The position numbers and the translations under genes are program-made. This document shows positions 34,831 through 46,270 of a DNA stretch of 64,000 nt, in pieces (the first letter of the stretch is position 1; every line of letters starts with the position of its first letter). The DNA comes from Inia geoffrensis (taxonomy: Eukaryota > Chordata > Mammalia > Artiodactyla > Iniidae). The DNA is taken from positions 55,722,001 through 55,786,000 of the forward strand of contig CM070907.1 in assembly GCA_036417435.1 (NCBI GenBank), read 5' to 3'. The notes under the pieces were generated by a model that worked only from the letters and a program-made list of their open reading frames with translations, was not told the origin of the DNA and searched no databases.

Positions 34831-35852
34831 ATGCAAATACGAAGTACAAATCATCACCTATAAAGTATTCTTAAAATTCTCAAAAATATGCTTACCTGGG
34901 ATCTAACAAAGTCTATAGATCTAACTTTCAGTTCACAGTAAATACAGGAGATAGAGGAGCAAGTTAACCCAGAAAGTAAATAAATTCAGAAAACAAGGCA
35001 TTTTACAAAACAACTGACCAAATTTCTTTAACAGGTCAATGTCATCAAAATAATAAAAATTGTTCTAGATTTTTAAAAAAGCAAATGCCATGTGTGGAGA
35101 CAGTTTGCATTTCGATTTGAACAAATCAACTATAACAAGATATTTGGGGAACAACTAGAGAAATGTGAATATGGACTCTTTGTTAGATGATGTTAATTTT
35201 ACTTGAGGTGCTTAGATGGTTATATTTTTTAAGTGTCTCTTTGTAAGAGGTATTTACTGAACTATTTAGGGAAAAATATTATGATACTTTAAAAAAACTT
35301 CAGGAAAACAAACTGAGCAAATTTGACAAAATATTAATAACTATTTAATCCCCAAGATGGGTATTTGGCAGTTCATACGGTATTCTCTACTTTTCTATAA
35401 GCTCAATAATTTTCATACTAAAGTTTAAAATCCGAAGTCATCTGTGATTCAAATATTGGAAAATTATTTCTTCTTTTACTTCAGATCTTACTTACAAATA
35501 AAAACTGAAAAATAAACCATTTTGCAAATTTCATTTTCTGCTTAAAATATTTCCTGTATTTAACTATGCATGAATTGATGTTTTTTTCTAACCCATGAAA
35601 ATAGAGAAATAAAATGCCACTTAGCTAAAAAACAGTTAAAAAAAAAAAAAGGGCTATTGCAGTTAGATATGAGGGCCTTAAATTAAAGCAGTAACAGCAG
35701 AATGAGAGGACTATGTTCCAGAGACAAATCTGGTTACAGAAGGGTCATGGTTGAAGTTAACTCCTCCTTTGTGCTCCAATGCACTGTCAGTACTCTGAGC
35801 AATTTGATGCATTTTATCATTTACATCTGTTTCCATCTAGATACTGTAACCT
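34831..35852. other. Intron 2 sequence, nothing recognised
   Basis: About 1 kb of AT-rich intron; no coding or RNA signal. Confidence 0.5.
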
Positions 35853-36112
35853 TTTTTTTTTTTTTTTTTTGACTGCACTGGGTCTTCGTTGCTGCATGTG
35901 GGCTTTCTCTAGTTGCCGCAAGCAGGGGCTACTCTTCATTGCGGTGCACAGTCTTCTCAATGCAGTGGCATCTCTTGCTGTGGAGCACGGGCGCCAGGCG
36001 CACAGGCTTCAGTAGTTGTGGTGCACAGGCTTAGTTGCTCCACAGCATGTGGGATCTTCCCGGACCAGGGCTGGAACCCGTGTCCCCACTCTGCCACCCG
36101 GGAAGCCCCTGA
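35853..36112 (-). mobile_element. CHR-type SINE, long form, partly deleted
   Basis: T-run, gactgcactgggtcttcgtt to gggaagcccc on the + strand. The head lacks part of the tRNA-like region (ccccactctgccacccggga). Confidence 0.88.
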
Positions 36113-36322
36113 AAGCTTCTGATAATAGGATCTTTTTGGACCTTTTGGATCTTTTTTATCTCTGTATCCACAGTGCCTAGCACATGGAAGACACTCAGTA
36201 AAAGACTGTTGAATGAACACGTTATTATTTATTTTGCATATTAACCCATTCTGCAGACACACGATACAACTCTTATACATACTCCCATACACACTCTCAT
36301 CAGGTCCTCAAGACCTTCTTAC

Positions 36323-36517
36323 CTTGTAATAATGTTCCAAGAGAATCCTGACTACTCCCTCCACACTTTCTGCCTCCACAGGCTTCCTGGCAAACTGAAG
36401 TAGGTACTGCAAAGCATCTGCTGGGGAGGTAGCCTTACACAGATCTATGTGGAGTGCTGCAGATTTACTTGGTTTTGTCAGTCGGAGTTTCTTAGTAGCA
36501 ATTTCCTCCTGCTGTTG
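36323..36517 (-). CDS. INTS4: INTS4 exon 2, residues 19-83
   Basis: Second coding exon, 195 bp, exactly 65 codons, phase 0 at both ends. The acceptor is a pyrimidine-rich tract ending cttgcag and the donor is aag|gtaag. The product starts QQQEEIATKKLRLTKPSK, continues through DLCKATSPADALQYLLQFARK and ends VVRILLEHYYK, matching the INTS4 region just before the first HEAT repeats. The predicted helices fit an alpha-solenoid protein. The reading frame has no stop or frameshift. It is flanked by the 13.9-kb intron 2, in which a SINE lies only about 210 bp downstream (35853-36112), and the 5.9-kb intron 1. Confidence 0.97.
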
Positions 36518-36679
36518 CTGCAAGAGGGTAGGAAACATAAAACATGAAAACTTGACTGAAAACAGAGAGTTGCAAATTTAACTTTACCTTGTTTGATGGA
36601 AATAATTTTTCCTATACCAAAATAATGTATTTAGGTAACAGACCCAGCCTAAACAAAAAGCAGTGTTATGAACTGGGAA
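36518..36679. other. INTS4 intron 1 beside exon 2
   Basis: Contains the exon 2 acceptor polypyrimidine tract; otherwise unassigned. Confidence 0.5.
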
Positions 36680-36860
36680 AGGAGCCACCTGGAGACAAAG
36701 CTATGAGTCTCAATTTTGCTTTTCACTAGCTCCTACAGCTTTGGGCAAGTTATTTAACTTCTCTAAGTCTCAGTTTCTTTCTCTGTAAAGTAGGTCCACA
36801 AATATTTTGTTCTGCCTATCTCTTAGGATTGTTGTAGCTTTAGGGTTAAGAGGACACACA
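36680..36860 (+). mobile_element. MIR SINE
   Basis: tgggcaagttatttaacttc, tctaagtctcagtttctttc and tcttaggattgttgtagctt match MIR. Confidence 0.8.
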
Positions 36861-37489
36861 AAGGATCTGCTCCAGTCCTTATTAGAAAAGAAATCTCAAT
36901 TCGACAAATATATTCAGGCTGTGCTGAGGCACCTACTAGGCTCACCTTGCCTCCTAAGAAAACTACAACCGATGGGAATGGTCTGCAGCTTACACTGAGG
37001 AAAAATATCTTCCTCTCATAACAGATGACTATTTTCACCCAAATCATTCTACCTTTGTTAGAAGGATCGTCAGTGTAGGAAAAAAATACATTGCCATATG
37101 CCTAGCAAACTGCAGCTACTTAACAAATATTTACTGAATGATTGATTTGGAATTAGAAGTTGTCTCTGATTCCAACTCTGCTGCTCTATTCTAAGTATGT
37201 CATGATTCACATTTTTATCATCCGTAAAACAGAAATGATGACCTACCACTAGTCTATCTCAATCAGGGATCCTCATCTGAACCACAGAACACACAAAATT
37301 AGCTGAGTAACTATTTTCTCAATTTTCCCAATGATGGTGCATAACTAGAGCTATTCTAGATGCATCTGTTACATATGATGAGTGCCAAAAAGTTCACGTA
37401 AAAGGGAACCTGTTACTCCAGGGCTTACGTAAGGCCCTGGTATGTAGATATAGAGAAGATCACAACAGAAGACAAAAGTTGTAATCAAT
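36861..37489. other. Intron 1 sequence, no gene seen
   Basis: Weak MIR-like phrases near 37150-37260; otherwise unassigned. Confidence 0.45.
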
Positions 37490-39362
37490 AGTAATCATCA
37501 GAAAACTACTAGAGCTAATCAATGAATTTGGTAAAGTTGTAGGATACAAAATTAATGCACAGAAATCACTTGCATTCCTATGCACTAAAAATGAAAGATC
37601 AGAAAGAGAAATTAAGGAAACAATCCCATTCACCATTGCAATAAAAAGAATAAAATACCTAGGAATAAACGTACATAAGGAGGTAAAAGACCTATACTCA
37701 GAAAACGGCAAGACACTGATGAAAGAAATCAAAGATGACACAAAGAGATGGAGAGATATACCATGTTCTTGGATTGGAAGAATCAACATTGTGAAAATGA
37801 CTATACTACCCAAAGCAATCTACAGATTCAATGCAATCCCTATCAAATTACCAATGGCATTTTTCACAGAACTAGAACAAAAAATCTTAAAATTCGTATG
37901 GAGACACAAAAGACCCTGAATAGCCAAAGCAATCTTGAGAAAGAAAAATGGAGCTGGAGGAATCAGACTCCCTGACTTCAGACTATACTACAAAGCTACA
38001 AGACAATATGATACTGGCACAAAAACAGAAACATAAATCAATGGAACAGAAAAGAAAGCCCACAGATAAACCCACACACCTATGGTCGACTAATCTATAA
38101 CAAAGGAGGCAAGGATATACAATGAAGAAAAGACAGTCTCTTCAATAACTGGTGCTGGGAAAACTGGACCGCTACAGGTAAAAGAATGAAATTAGAACAC
38201 TCCCTAAGACCATACACAAAAATAAACTCAAAATGGATTAAAGACCTAAATGTAAGACTGGACAGTATAAAACTCTTAGAGGAAAACACAGGAAGAACAC
38301 TCTGACATAAATCACAGCAAGCTCTTTTTTGACCACCTCCTAGAGTAATGGAAATTAAAAAAAAAAATAAACAAATGGGACCTAATGAAAATAAAAAGCT
38401 TTTGCACAGCAAAGGAAACTATAAACAAGATGAAAGGACAACCCTCAGAATGAGAGAAATTATTTGCAAGTGAATCAACGGACAAAGGATTAATCTCCAA
38501 AACATATAAACAGCTCATGCAGCTCAATATTAAAAAAACCACCCATCTAAAAATGGGCAGAAGACCTAAATAGACATTTCTCCAAAGAAGACATACAGAT
38601 GGCCAAGAAGCACATGAAAAGCTGCTCAACATCACTAATTATTAGAGAAATGCAAATCAAAACTACATGAGGTATCACCTCACACCAGTTAGAATGGGCA
38701 TCATCAGAAAATCTACAAACAACAAATGCTGGAGAGGGTGTAGAGAAAAGGGAACCCTCTTTCACTGTTGGTGGGAATGTAAATTAATACAGCCACTATG
38801 GAGAACTGTATGGAGTTTCCTTAAAAAACTAAAAATAGAATTACCATATGACCCAGCAATCCCACTACTGGGCATGTACCTGGAGAAAACCATAATTCAA
38901 AGACACATGCACCCCAATGTTCACTGAAGCACTATTTACAATAGCCAGGTCATGGAAGCAACCTAAATGCCCACAGACAGACGAATGGATAAAGAAGATG
39001 TGGTACATACATACAATGGAATATTACTCAGGCATAATAAGGAACGAAATTGGGTCATTTGTAGAGACATGGATGGACTTAGAGACTGTCATACAGAGTG
39101 AAGTAAGTCAGAAAGAGAAAAACAAATATCGTATATTAACGCATATATATGGAATTTAGAAAAATGGTACAGATGAATCAGTTTGCACACAGAAATGGAG
39201 ACACAGATGCAGAGAACAAACGTATGGACACCAAAGGGGGAAAGGGGTGAGGGGTGGTGGTGGGATGAATTGGGAGATTGGGATTGACATATATACACTA
39301 ATACATATAAAAAAGATAACTAATAACCTGCTGTATTAAAAATAAAATAAAATTCAAAAAAA
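37490..39362 (+). mobile_element. L1 3' part
   Basis: Starts in the late RT region (aaaactactagagctaatca) and runs through the ORF2 C-terminus with the cysteine motif [18 protein letters not shown] to the 3' UTR and A-rich tail. ORF2 is broken by a TGA at about 37917 and by frameshifts. The 3' UTR (gacaccaaagggggaaaggg) differs from that of the 4393-8965 element, so this is another L1 subfamily. Confidence 0.92.
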
Positions 39363-39879
39363 AATTTTCCTTAACACTTGATGCATCATAATGATGCCTT
39401 GAGCAATCACCTCTTTACAAATTTACACTTCTACAGAGAAGAGACTAGGGTTATTCTAGACAGGAACATGGCATGGCATGATAAAAAGACCAAGGGCTTT
39501 GAAGTCAGAGGAATTTGAGTTCAATTACCACTTACTAGCTAGAGGAGGGCTTCTCCTTCTTCTATAAAAAGGAATACAATACCTACATCACAGGGATATT
39601 TAAGAAGTCTAAAGTATAATGTCTTTATTGTGCAAACACATAATAAGCACTAGATACATATCAGTTCTCTCTCCCTCATCTTCATAGCAGAGGAAAAATA
39701 ACAGAAGCAGTAAGATCTCATTTCATCACTCCATGGTAACCATGCATGAACAATGAAGTGAAGAAATGAGCTCTTATCTTAAAATCCTAACCCATTTCCA
39801 TCGTATTCCACACAAATTTGGTCTTCAGTGTTATCTGGGCTACAGTTAGGTCAAAAGATTGGAAAGATTTTTTTCCCTA
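39363..39879 (+). mobile_element. MIR-like SINE in intron sequence
   Basis: About 39465-39680 (ccaagggctttgaagtcaga, taataagcactagatacata) follows MIR; the rest is unassigned. Confidence 0.5.
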
Positions 39880-40264
39880 GGGAGTATATAAGGAGAAGGA
39901 CAGACCAATATCTGCTATCATTCAACCATCTATAACATTTTAGTGAGCTAGGCCTTATGGTCTATCCAGGGAACACAGATGAACCACGCATCATCTCTGC
40001 CCTCGAGAAGCCCAAACTGGTGGGGGGATATGTACACTAGTAATTATAGTAGCACTCAGTGATAAGTACAAATAGATGACTGCTACAGAAGCAGGGGAGA
40101 CTAAAGCAAAAATATAAGTCCATTGGGTGGAGAACAGAGAGGGAAGCATGACATCCGTTCTATGTAAAGGAGACAATAGATACAAAAGTTTGGAGAGGTG
40201 CAAACACATGGCATGCTGGAGGAGGGGTGAGTAGTCTTGGTAAGGGGGAACAACAGAATACTGG
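39880..40264 (+). mobile_element. Ancient L2-like repeat
   Basis: gcatcatctctgccctcgag, agaagcccaaactggtgggg and agtgataagtacaaatagat fit an old L2-type repeat. Confidence 0.45.
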
Positions 40265-40390
40265 AAAGAAAGGAAGTGACATTACACAACAAAGTGAAAG
40301 TACTTAATGCCACTGAACCCTACACTTAAAAAATGGTTAAAATGATAAATTCTGTGTTATATATATTTTGCCACAATTTTTTAAAAAGGG
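40265..40390 (+). mobile_element. Old L1 3' tip
   Basis: tgaaccctacacttaaaaaa, tggttaaaatgataaattct and attttgccacaattttt are an L1M/L1MB-type 3' end. Confidence 0.7.
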
Positions 40391-40529
40391 GGGCAAAGTA
40401 AACAGAGCCAGGAAATCCCAAAAAGCAAAGCCACAGAAGAGGGAGTTCTGTGAAGTCAAAAAGCTTTCCTGAATGTTGACTCATTTTAAAAGTTGAGGAA
40501 AACTAATTTCACATAAAAAGGAGCAACAG

Positions 40530-40751
40530 GGCTTCCCTGATGGCGCAGTGGTTGAGAGTCCGCCTGCCGATGCAGGGGATACGGGTTCGTGTCCCAGTCC
40601 GGGAAGGTCCCACATGCCGCGGAGCGGCTGGGCCCGTGAGCCATGGCCGCTGAGCCTGCGCGTCCGGAGCCTGTGCTCCGCAACGGGAGAGGCCACAGCA
40701 GTGAGAGGCCCGCGTACCGCAAAAAATAAAATTAAAAAAAAAAAAAAAAAA
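40530..40751 (+). mobile_element. CHR-type SINE, 210-bp form
   Basis: Near-consensus copy, head to A-tail. Flanked by aaaaaggagcaaca and aaaaggagcaaca. Open frames on both strands here are part of the SINE. Confidence 0.94.
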
Positions 40752-40982
40752 GGAGCAACAAAAGAGTGTAAAGGTAAATATCAAAGTTATTTTCAGTAAA
40801 AAACATGAATAAGAAGCAAACTAACTTCCCTACACACAATGGGAATATGTCACAAAGTGTCCACAAAACAAAAAAGGCAGTGATACAGCTAGAAGGAATA
40901 CTGTTAAATCACAAAGAGCTAGGAAGTTTGGCTAGGGAGTTTTTACAAAAAGAAGTACCTGTTAAAAAAAAAAGGGGGAGGG

Positions 40983-41327
40983 GGCTTCCCTGGTGGCGCA
41001 GTGGTTAAGAATCCGCCTGACAATGCAGGGGACAAGGGTTCGAGCCCCGGTCCAGGAGGATCCCACACGCCACGGAGCAACTAAGCCCGTGCGCCACAAC
41101 TACTGAGCCTGCTCTCTACAGCCTGCAAATCACAACTACTGAGCCCGTGTGCCACAACTACTGAAGCCCGCGCGCCTAGAGCCCGTGCTCCTCAACAAGA
41201 GAAGCCCGCGCACCGCAACGGAGTAGCCCCAACTCGCCGCAACTAGAAAAAGCCCGCGCGCAGCAACCAAGACCCAATGCAGCCAAAAATAAATAAATTA
41301 ATTAATTTATTTATTTATTTTAAAAAA
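40983..41327 (+). mobile_element. CHR-type SINE, long form
   Basis: ggcttccctggtggcgcagt to gcagccaaaaataaataaat. Flanked by aagtacctgtt and aagtagctgta, diverged copies of the target site. Confidence 0.93.
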
Positions 41328-41379
41328 ACAAGTAGCTGTAAAAAGAGGAAGACTTGATTTGTCGATGCAATTACCTCTT

Positions 41380-41765
41380 TGTTCTATAATCACAGATATG
41401 CCGTTCGGTATCTCCCACTCGCCTGTGAGTTCCTAAAGGACAGGGACCCTACTGTGTATTGCGCTTTGTAGCTCAGCACCTTTTACCATACCTAATACGT
41501 AGTAACCACTCTTTTACTCAGTAAACTCTTGTTGAAGGAATAAATGAAATGTTTAAGGATCAGTGTCCTGCTGGATGGTCTAAAGCTTGCTACTCCACAA
41601 GTCTATGGATGGAAGGATGCTACTAACTGGCGTCAATTGAGGGCTTCTCAGAAGTGCAGATTACTGCTTTACCTCCCCGGCCCGATTTACTTACTGAGTA
41701 GAATCTACATTTTACAAAGACCCCAGGTGATTTGGATACACAAAGTCTGAGAAGCAGGACACAAG
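41380..41765 (+). mobile_element. L2 then MER5-type fragment
   Basis: 41385-41560 reads as the L2 3' end (cctaaaggacagggacccta). 41640-41765 (ctcagaagtgcagattactg, ccccaggtgatttggataca) resembles a MER5A hAT-type element. Confidence 0.5.
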
Positions 41766-42229
41766 GTATGACGTGGGATCAACCTCTACTTCAGCTATAT
41801 CTATGAGGAAATACAAGGAGACTCACTGACTGCTGACACGGGTTTGGCCCACCAGTCCTTAAACAACTCTAAAGGAGGAAGGTATTGCCCTTCTCCCTAG
41901 GTGAACTGTTCCACCAATGGAAAGTTCCACCCCTATGAAGCCTGTGACCCTCGCCTGCTCTGGCTGGGTCTTGAGGATTTCTATAGACTCCTCTTCCAAT
42001 CCCTTGAACTCTGCATACAGCCAACTTGTCCCTGGGCGCTTTTTTTGTAACGGGAGTTGGGAGGCAATTTGCCACTAACTGGCTCATACTCCACCAGAAG
42101 CCTCAAAGTCCTCATCTGTAAAACGAGAATGGTAATGTAATACGAATAAGATGAAGTGACGAATAAGATATTTTCGTAGATTGTAAAGCGCTGTTTGTTT
42201 CTTCTAATAATTTTTTAGTGTCAGACTGC
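41766..42229. other. Intron 1 sequence left of INTS4 promoter
   Basis: MIR-like phrase near 42105-42160 (cctcatctgtaaaacgagaa); otherwise unassigned. Confidence 0.45.
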
Positions 42230-42800
42230 ACGTATTAATGCTGACAACAACAGCGGCAAACGACACGCCCACTAAAGTGTAGCCTCAGAGAGGCTGCCTA
42301 CCAAAGCAGTAGGCATTCAACCCAGCTTTGTGCCGCCTGGTCTGGCAAAGTGCCTGGGGCGTGGAGAACCTTCCCCTACCCCAGACCGGTCCCGGGACCT
42401 TTCCTTCCAGAGCTTACCTGAACCACCTTAGTGAATTCCTCGTACACCCGCTTCTTCAGGTGCGCCGCCATGGCAGTCCGCACACCCTCTCAGCTTCCGT
42501 ACCCAAGGAGGGAGGTGGAGCGGAGGAGTCCGGAAAACCTGCCCAGGCCGGAGGAACTAGCCACGGTCCCACAAGGCAGTGGGGTTCCAGAAAAGAGAGG
42601 CCGCTTCCGGCTGCTCGACTGCCCAGTCGCTGTGCCGCCGGATTTGGCAGCCTACGCCACCTGCGCCGGAGGAAGGTAAGCCAGAGCAAGAGCGTAGCGC
42701 AGGGGGCGGGGCTTCTGGTGGGAGGCGCCGGGTGGGAAAGGCTAAAGGAGCCAATGGGGGATTTGGGGAGCTTGCTGTTGGTCTGAGTGATGGAGAGACT
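42230..42800. promoter_or_regulatory. INTS4: INTS4 CpG-rich promoter region
   Basis: GC- and CpG-rich block surrounding INTS4 exon 1, with CpGs densest at about 42430-42740 and GC-box-like ggggcgggg at 42709-42717. No TATA box is evident next to the exon, as usual for a housekeeping gene. The transcription start is inferred to lie to the right of 42471. On the opposite strand a good splice donor (gaag|gtaagc) occurs at about 42677, so divergent transcription is possible. Boundaries are approximate. Confidence 0.6.
42418..42471 (-). CDS. INTS4: INTS4 exon 1 (coding part), residues 1-18
   Basis: First coding exon of Integrator complex subunit 4, a HEAT-repeat scaffold that works in the nucleus with INTS9 and INTS11 in the RNA cleavage module acting on snRNA and paused RNA polymerase II transcripts. 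Read on the minus strand, the exon starts with an ATG in a strong Kozak context (gccATGG) and encodes MAAHLKKRVYEEFTKVVQ, which I recognise as the conserved INTS4 N-terminus. It ends CAG followed by the donor gtaagc at 42417, in phase 0. It sits in a GC-rich, CpG-rich stretch expected of a housekeeping promoter. The 5' UTR extends rightwards from 42472, but its end cannot be set from sequence. The next exon lies 5.9 kb away at 36517. Confidence 0.96.
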
Positions 42801-43386
42801 GGCGGGGTCGCTGAGCCCGGGGAGGGAGGAAGTACTATAGGGTAAAGGGCAGAGGTGGAGCTTTCCAGAGCTAGAGACAAAACCTGGAGCTGTGTAAGGA
42901 TTTTGACTCAGGAGATAAGGGAAGGAGATCAAACTGACGTTCGCATCATCCATTGCTGTTCACAGTATTTGCCATCTGTATGTTGCCTACACTCTCCTCT
43001 TGGTCAAGATATTACTGAAAAAGTGGTTCACCTTAGTGAACCCAAAAGACATGACTAAGCCAAAGTTCGGAATAAGGAAGGATATATTACTTGCAGCAAG
43101 TAAGGAAAACAAAGAATCTTCCCCAATGCATTGTCTCTGCAAACAGGAAAATTGGGGAAGCGTTAAGCTAAGGGAGCGTACATATTCATGAAGGGGCTTG
43201 AGCAGAGGAGAATTCCTCGTAGAATTGGGGCAGAGGTCAACAGAGTCCAGGCTTTAGTTGATTGAAGTCAGGAGGGTCGACATCATCATTCCATCCTCCA
43301 CCTGGGTGGGGAGCCTTAGTTCCTGTAGAACCCAAAGACATGTATCAGATTGTTATGTATATGCCTTGGGGAGAAACTTGGGTGTT
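42801..43386. other. Intergenic sequence right of INTS4 promoter
   Basis: No coding exon recognised; no clear repeat. Confidence 0.5.
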
Positions 43387-43505
43387 TTTTTTTTTGCCAT
43401 GGCTCATGGCATGCGGGGATATTAGTTCCCCAACCAGGGATCGATCCTGCACCCCCTGCAGTGGAAGCTCTGAGTCTTAACCACTGGACCACTGGGGAAG
43501 TCCCA
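43387..43505 (-). mobile_element. CHR-type SINE, short form
   Basis: T-run, gccatggctcatggcatgcg to the inverted head. Flanked by agaaacttg copies (43373 and 43505). Confidence 0.9.
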
Positions 43506-43996
43506 GAAACTTGTTTCTCGACTGCTTTTCCTTTGTTCCTGCATTCCCTCACTTAATTAATTACCGAGACCTATTCAAGGACAAACGTGGTCAGGCTTAG
43601 GTCACAAAATGACTTAGGCCAAAAATTGCTTCCCTTATGTCAAGAAAGCCATGCCTGGTTCTTTCTCTGGGGCCCCCCTACCCTACCTGCTTACAGGAAG
43701 TTGGATGCCACCACCCCCACCCCTGCCTAGGGTACTTCTCCCTGCTTTCTCACTCCAATTGTTCAAAAGCTACCTATCCTTTAAGGACTCAAGCCATCCT
43801 CTGACAGCTAGACGAGAGTGGAAAGATTCTGAGGCCAAGGGTTAAGCAACAAAGCTTCAGACTGCACAACTCAGATGGGATTGAACCCAGCCGAAACTCA
43901 CACTTGGATTTGAACCCATGGGCTGGGACTTTTACTCAGCCAAAACTCTGACTGGGACTCAAACGCACTGTCTTTTAATTAAAATTGCTCACCTGG
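43506..43996. other. Intergenic sequence before an LTR
   Basis: Unassigned; the repeated actcagccaaaactc / cagccgaaactcacac motif at 43880-43950 suggests repeat origin. Confidence 0.4.
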
Positions 43997-44690
43997 TGTC
44001 AGGACTTACTGAAGCTTAGGTTCTTTATGTCTCAGAGCAGAAGGAATTCAGCGAGAGGCAATGCGATATGGAAGACGTGGATTATCTAGAGAGGTACAAC
44101 ATCCCATAGACAGAATGCAGTCCATCTCAAAAAGTGAGAGCGGTAGTGGGAGAAACACACTCCACAGAGTGTGAGCCATCTCAGAAGATGAGAGGCCCTG
44201 AAATATGGGGTAGGTGGTTTTTGTGGGCTGAGTAATTTCATAGGCTAGTGAGTGGGAGGATTATTCAACTATTTTGGGGAAGGGATGGGGATTTCCAGGA
44301 ATTGGGCCACTGCCCACTTTTTGGCCTTTTATGGTCTGCCTTGGAACTGTAGGTGCCTGTAGGTGTGTCATTTGGCATATGCTAATGTATTACAATGAGC
44401 ATATAATGAGGCTTAAGGTCTACTGGACATTGAATCTTCTGCCATCTTGGACCTAGTTGATTCTAACCAGTTTATGTTATATCCTCAATGGCTATGTCAT
44501 TCTTTTTGTTTGTTTGTTTTTTGGCTGCACGACACGGCTTGCAGGATCTTAGTTCTCCGACCAGGGATTGAACCCAGGCCACAGCAGTGGAAGCCCAGAA
44601 TCCTAACCACTAGGCCACCAGGGAACTCCTGGCCATATCATTCTTTTAAAGGTTGTGCCCTGCCCCCTTCGCTCCTATTTCACTACGACT
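43997..44690 (+). mobile_element. Solo LTR, probably ERV1-class
   Basis: Starts tgtcaggacttactgaagct and includes cagagcagaaggaattcagc, gcatatgctaatgtattaca, gaatcttctgccatcttgga and aaggttgtgccctgccccct, an arrangement I associate with an artiodactyl ERV1-type LTR. No gag, pol or env sequence lies beside it. A minus-strand SINE splits it. The 3' boundary is uncertain. Confidence 0.5.
44500..44630 (-). mobile_element. CHR-type SINE, short form, inside the LTR
   Basis: ggctgcacgacacggcttgc to ccaccagggaactcc. Flanked by ggctatgtcattctt and ggccatatcattctt. Confidence 0.9.
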
Positions 44691-44810
44691 AGCACTTAAT
44701 GAACAAGTAGCCTCAACTACAATTGCACTAACACCTAGCCTGACAAAGATGTAGTGACAGTGGAATGAAATAACGCAGAAACATTTTTCACAGTAAAGTA
44801 TGGTTCACGG

Positions 44811-45062
44811 GGCTTCCCTGGTGGTGCAGTGGTTGAGAGTCCACCTGCCGATGCAGGGGACACAGGTTCGTGCCCCAGTCCGGGAAGATCCCACATGCCG
44901 CGGAGCAGCTGGGCCCGTAAGCCATGGCCGCTGAGCCTGCGCGTCCAGAGCCTGTGCTCCGCAGCGGGAGAGGCCACAACAGTGAGAGGCCCGCGTACTG
45001 CTGGGCCTCTGCTGCCCGCATCAGCAGGTGGACTCTCAACCACTGCGCCACCAGGGAAGCCC
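44811..45062 (+). mobile_element. Fold-back CHR-type SINE
   Basis: A near-complete + strand SINE (44811-45000) whose first ~48 bp recur as an inverted copy at 45015-45062, with about three or four mismatches. The A-tail is replaced by this inverted head. The transcript could form a long hairpin. Confidence 0.9.
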
Positions 45063-45244
45063 TATTTTTTTTTATTATAGCTACATCTGAGTAAATGGGG
45101 TAACTGGCAAGACCAAGAAGTTTTTTTGCTATACTTTTTTCATTATAAAATAAGCTCCTTAGTCAGAAGCAATGTGTGAGATACCGTGAAAATGAATAAG
45201 GTATCCATGAATGCTAGGGCCGGCAGAAACATTGAAGTTAGGTA

Positions 45245-45664
45245 TTATTAGGGTTCTTCAGGAAAATAGAACCAATAGGATATATAGAGATATTAGGGTA
45301 CTATAACAGATTACCATATACTGAGTGGCTTATAAACAACAGAAATTTACTTCTCACAGTTCTGGAGGCTAGGAAGTCCAAGGTCAAGATGCTGGCAGAT
45401 TCAGTGTCTGGTGAGAGCTCACTTCCTGGTTCATAGATAGCTGTCTTCTCTCTGTGTCTCACATGATTGAAGAGGCAAAGGGGCTCTCTGGAGTCTGTTT
45501 TATAAGGGCACTAACCCCATTCATGAGGACTCCATCCTCAGAACCTAATCACCTCCCAAAGGCCTGACCTCCTAATACCATCACATTGAGAATTAGGATT
45601 TCAACATATGAATTTGGAAATGGAGGTGGGGGGGCAGTGGGTGACACAAACACTGTCTATAGCA
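45245..45664 (-). mobile_element. MLT1-type MaLR LTR
   Basis: The minus strand reads as MLT1; on the + strand cttataaacaacagaaattt, tctggaggctaggaagtcca and atcacctcccaaaggcctga, ending tctatagca. 45245-45289 (ttcttcaggaaaatagaacc) may belong to another old repeat. Confidence 0.8.
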
Positions 45665-45754
45665 GTAGAAAAGTCAAATATGAATCTGGGATATGTATCT
45701 ATTCCTGTGTGGTTAAATCACCACTCCCTCCCTGATGGAAAGGATAAAGCATAT

Positions 45755-46270
45755 GGTAGCATGATTTGTAAAAAATGGCCCCAATTTTTCCTCTCTCTGT
45801 ATGTAAATCCTTTGAAGTGTAGCTCTAGGGCTGCTTCCATTAAGAGATGGAATCTGTATCCCCATTCTTTGAATTGGGCTGGCCTTGTGCCTGGCCAGTA
45901 GAATACAGCAGAAGTTACAGTGTGCTAGTTTTGAACCTAGGCCTCAAGGTCCACCCACATACCAGTTCTTCAGGTCTTTTGTTTGATTTTTGGAAACCTA
46001 CCATTGCCATGAGAATAAGTCCAACCTAATCTACTGGAGAGTGAATGACCACATGGAACAAAGCCAAGTTGACCCAGCTGAGGCTATTTCAGACCAGCCT
46101 CACCCCAGCTGATCCCCCATCTGACTACAAATGCATGAGTGAGATCAAATAAGACCAGAAGAACTGCCCAATTTATAGGCTATGAGAAATAATTAATGGT
46201 TATAGTTTTAAGGTATTAAGTTTGGGGGTCAAGAGGTTGTCATGTGTTTAGACAATTCCTAAGCTGCTAA
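45755..46270 (+). mobile_element. MLT1-type MaLR LTR, second copy
   Basis: gggctggccttgtgcctggc, acagcagaagttacagtgtg, accattgccatgagaataag and ggtattaagtttgggggtca follow an older MLT1 LTR in + orientation. Confidence 0.7.

Noticed and set aside
40530..40610. tRNA gene suggested by a B-box-like ggttcgtgtcc and an A-box-like tggcgcagtgg
   Set aside because: These are the tRNA-derived promoter boxes of the SINE head; no cloverleaf or anticodon stem is kept.
40481..40799. Several overlapping GC-rich open frames on both strands (similar sets at 10.3, 14.1, 15.6, 18.8, 20.1, 24.9, 30.1, 44.8 and 54.8 kb)
   Set aside because: They lie within CHR-type SINE copies and encode the same translated SINE body; not genes.
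42328..42953. Open frames of 80-165 codons in the INTS4 promoter block
   Set aside because: High GC content removes stop codons by chance; they overlap the INTS4 exon on the opposite strand or its 5' flank and show no protein features.
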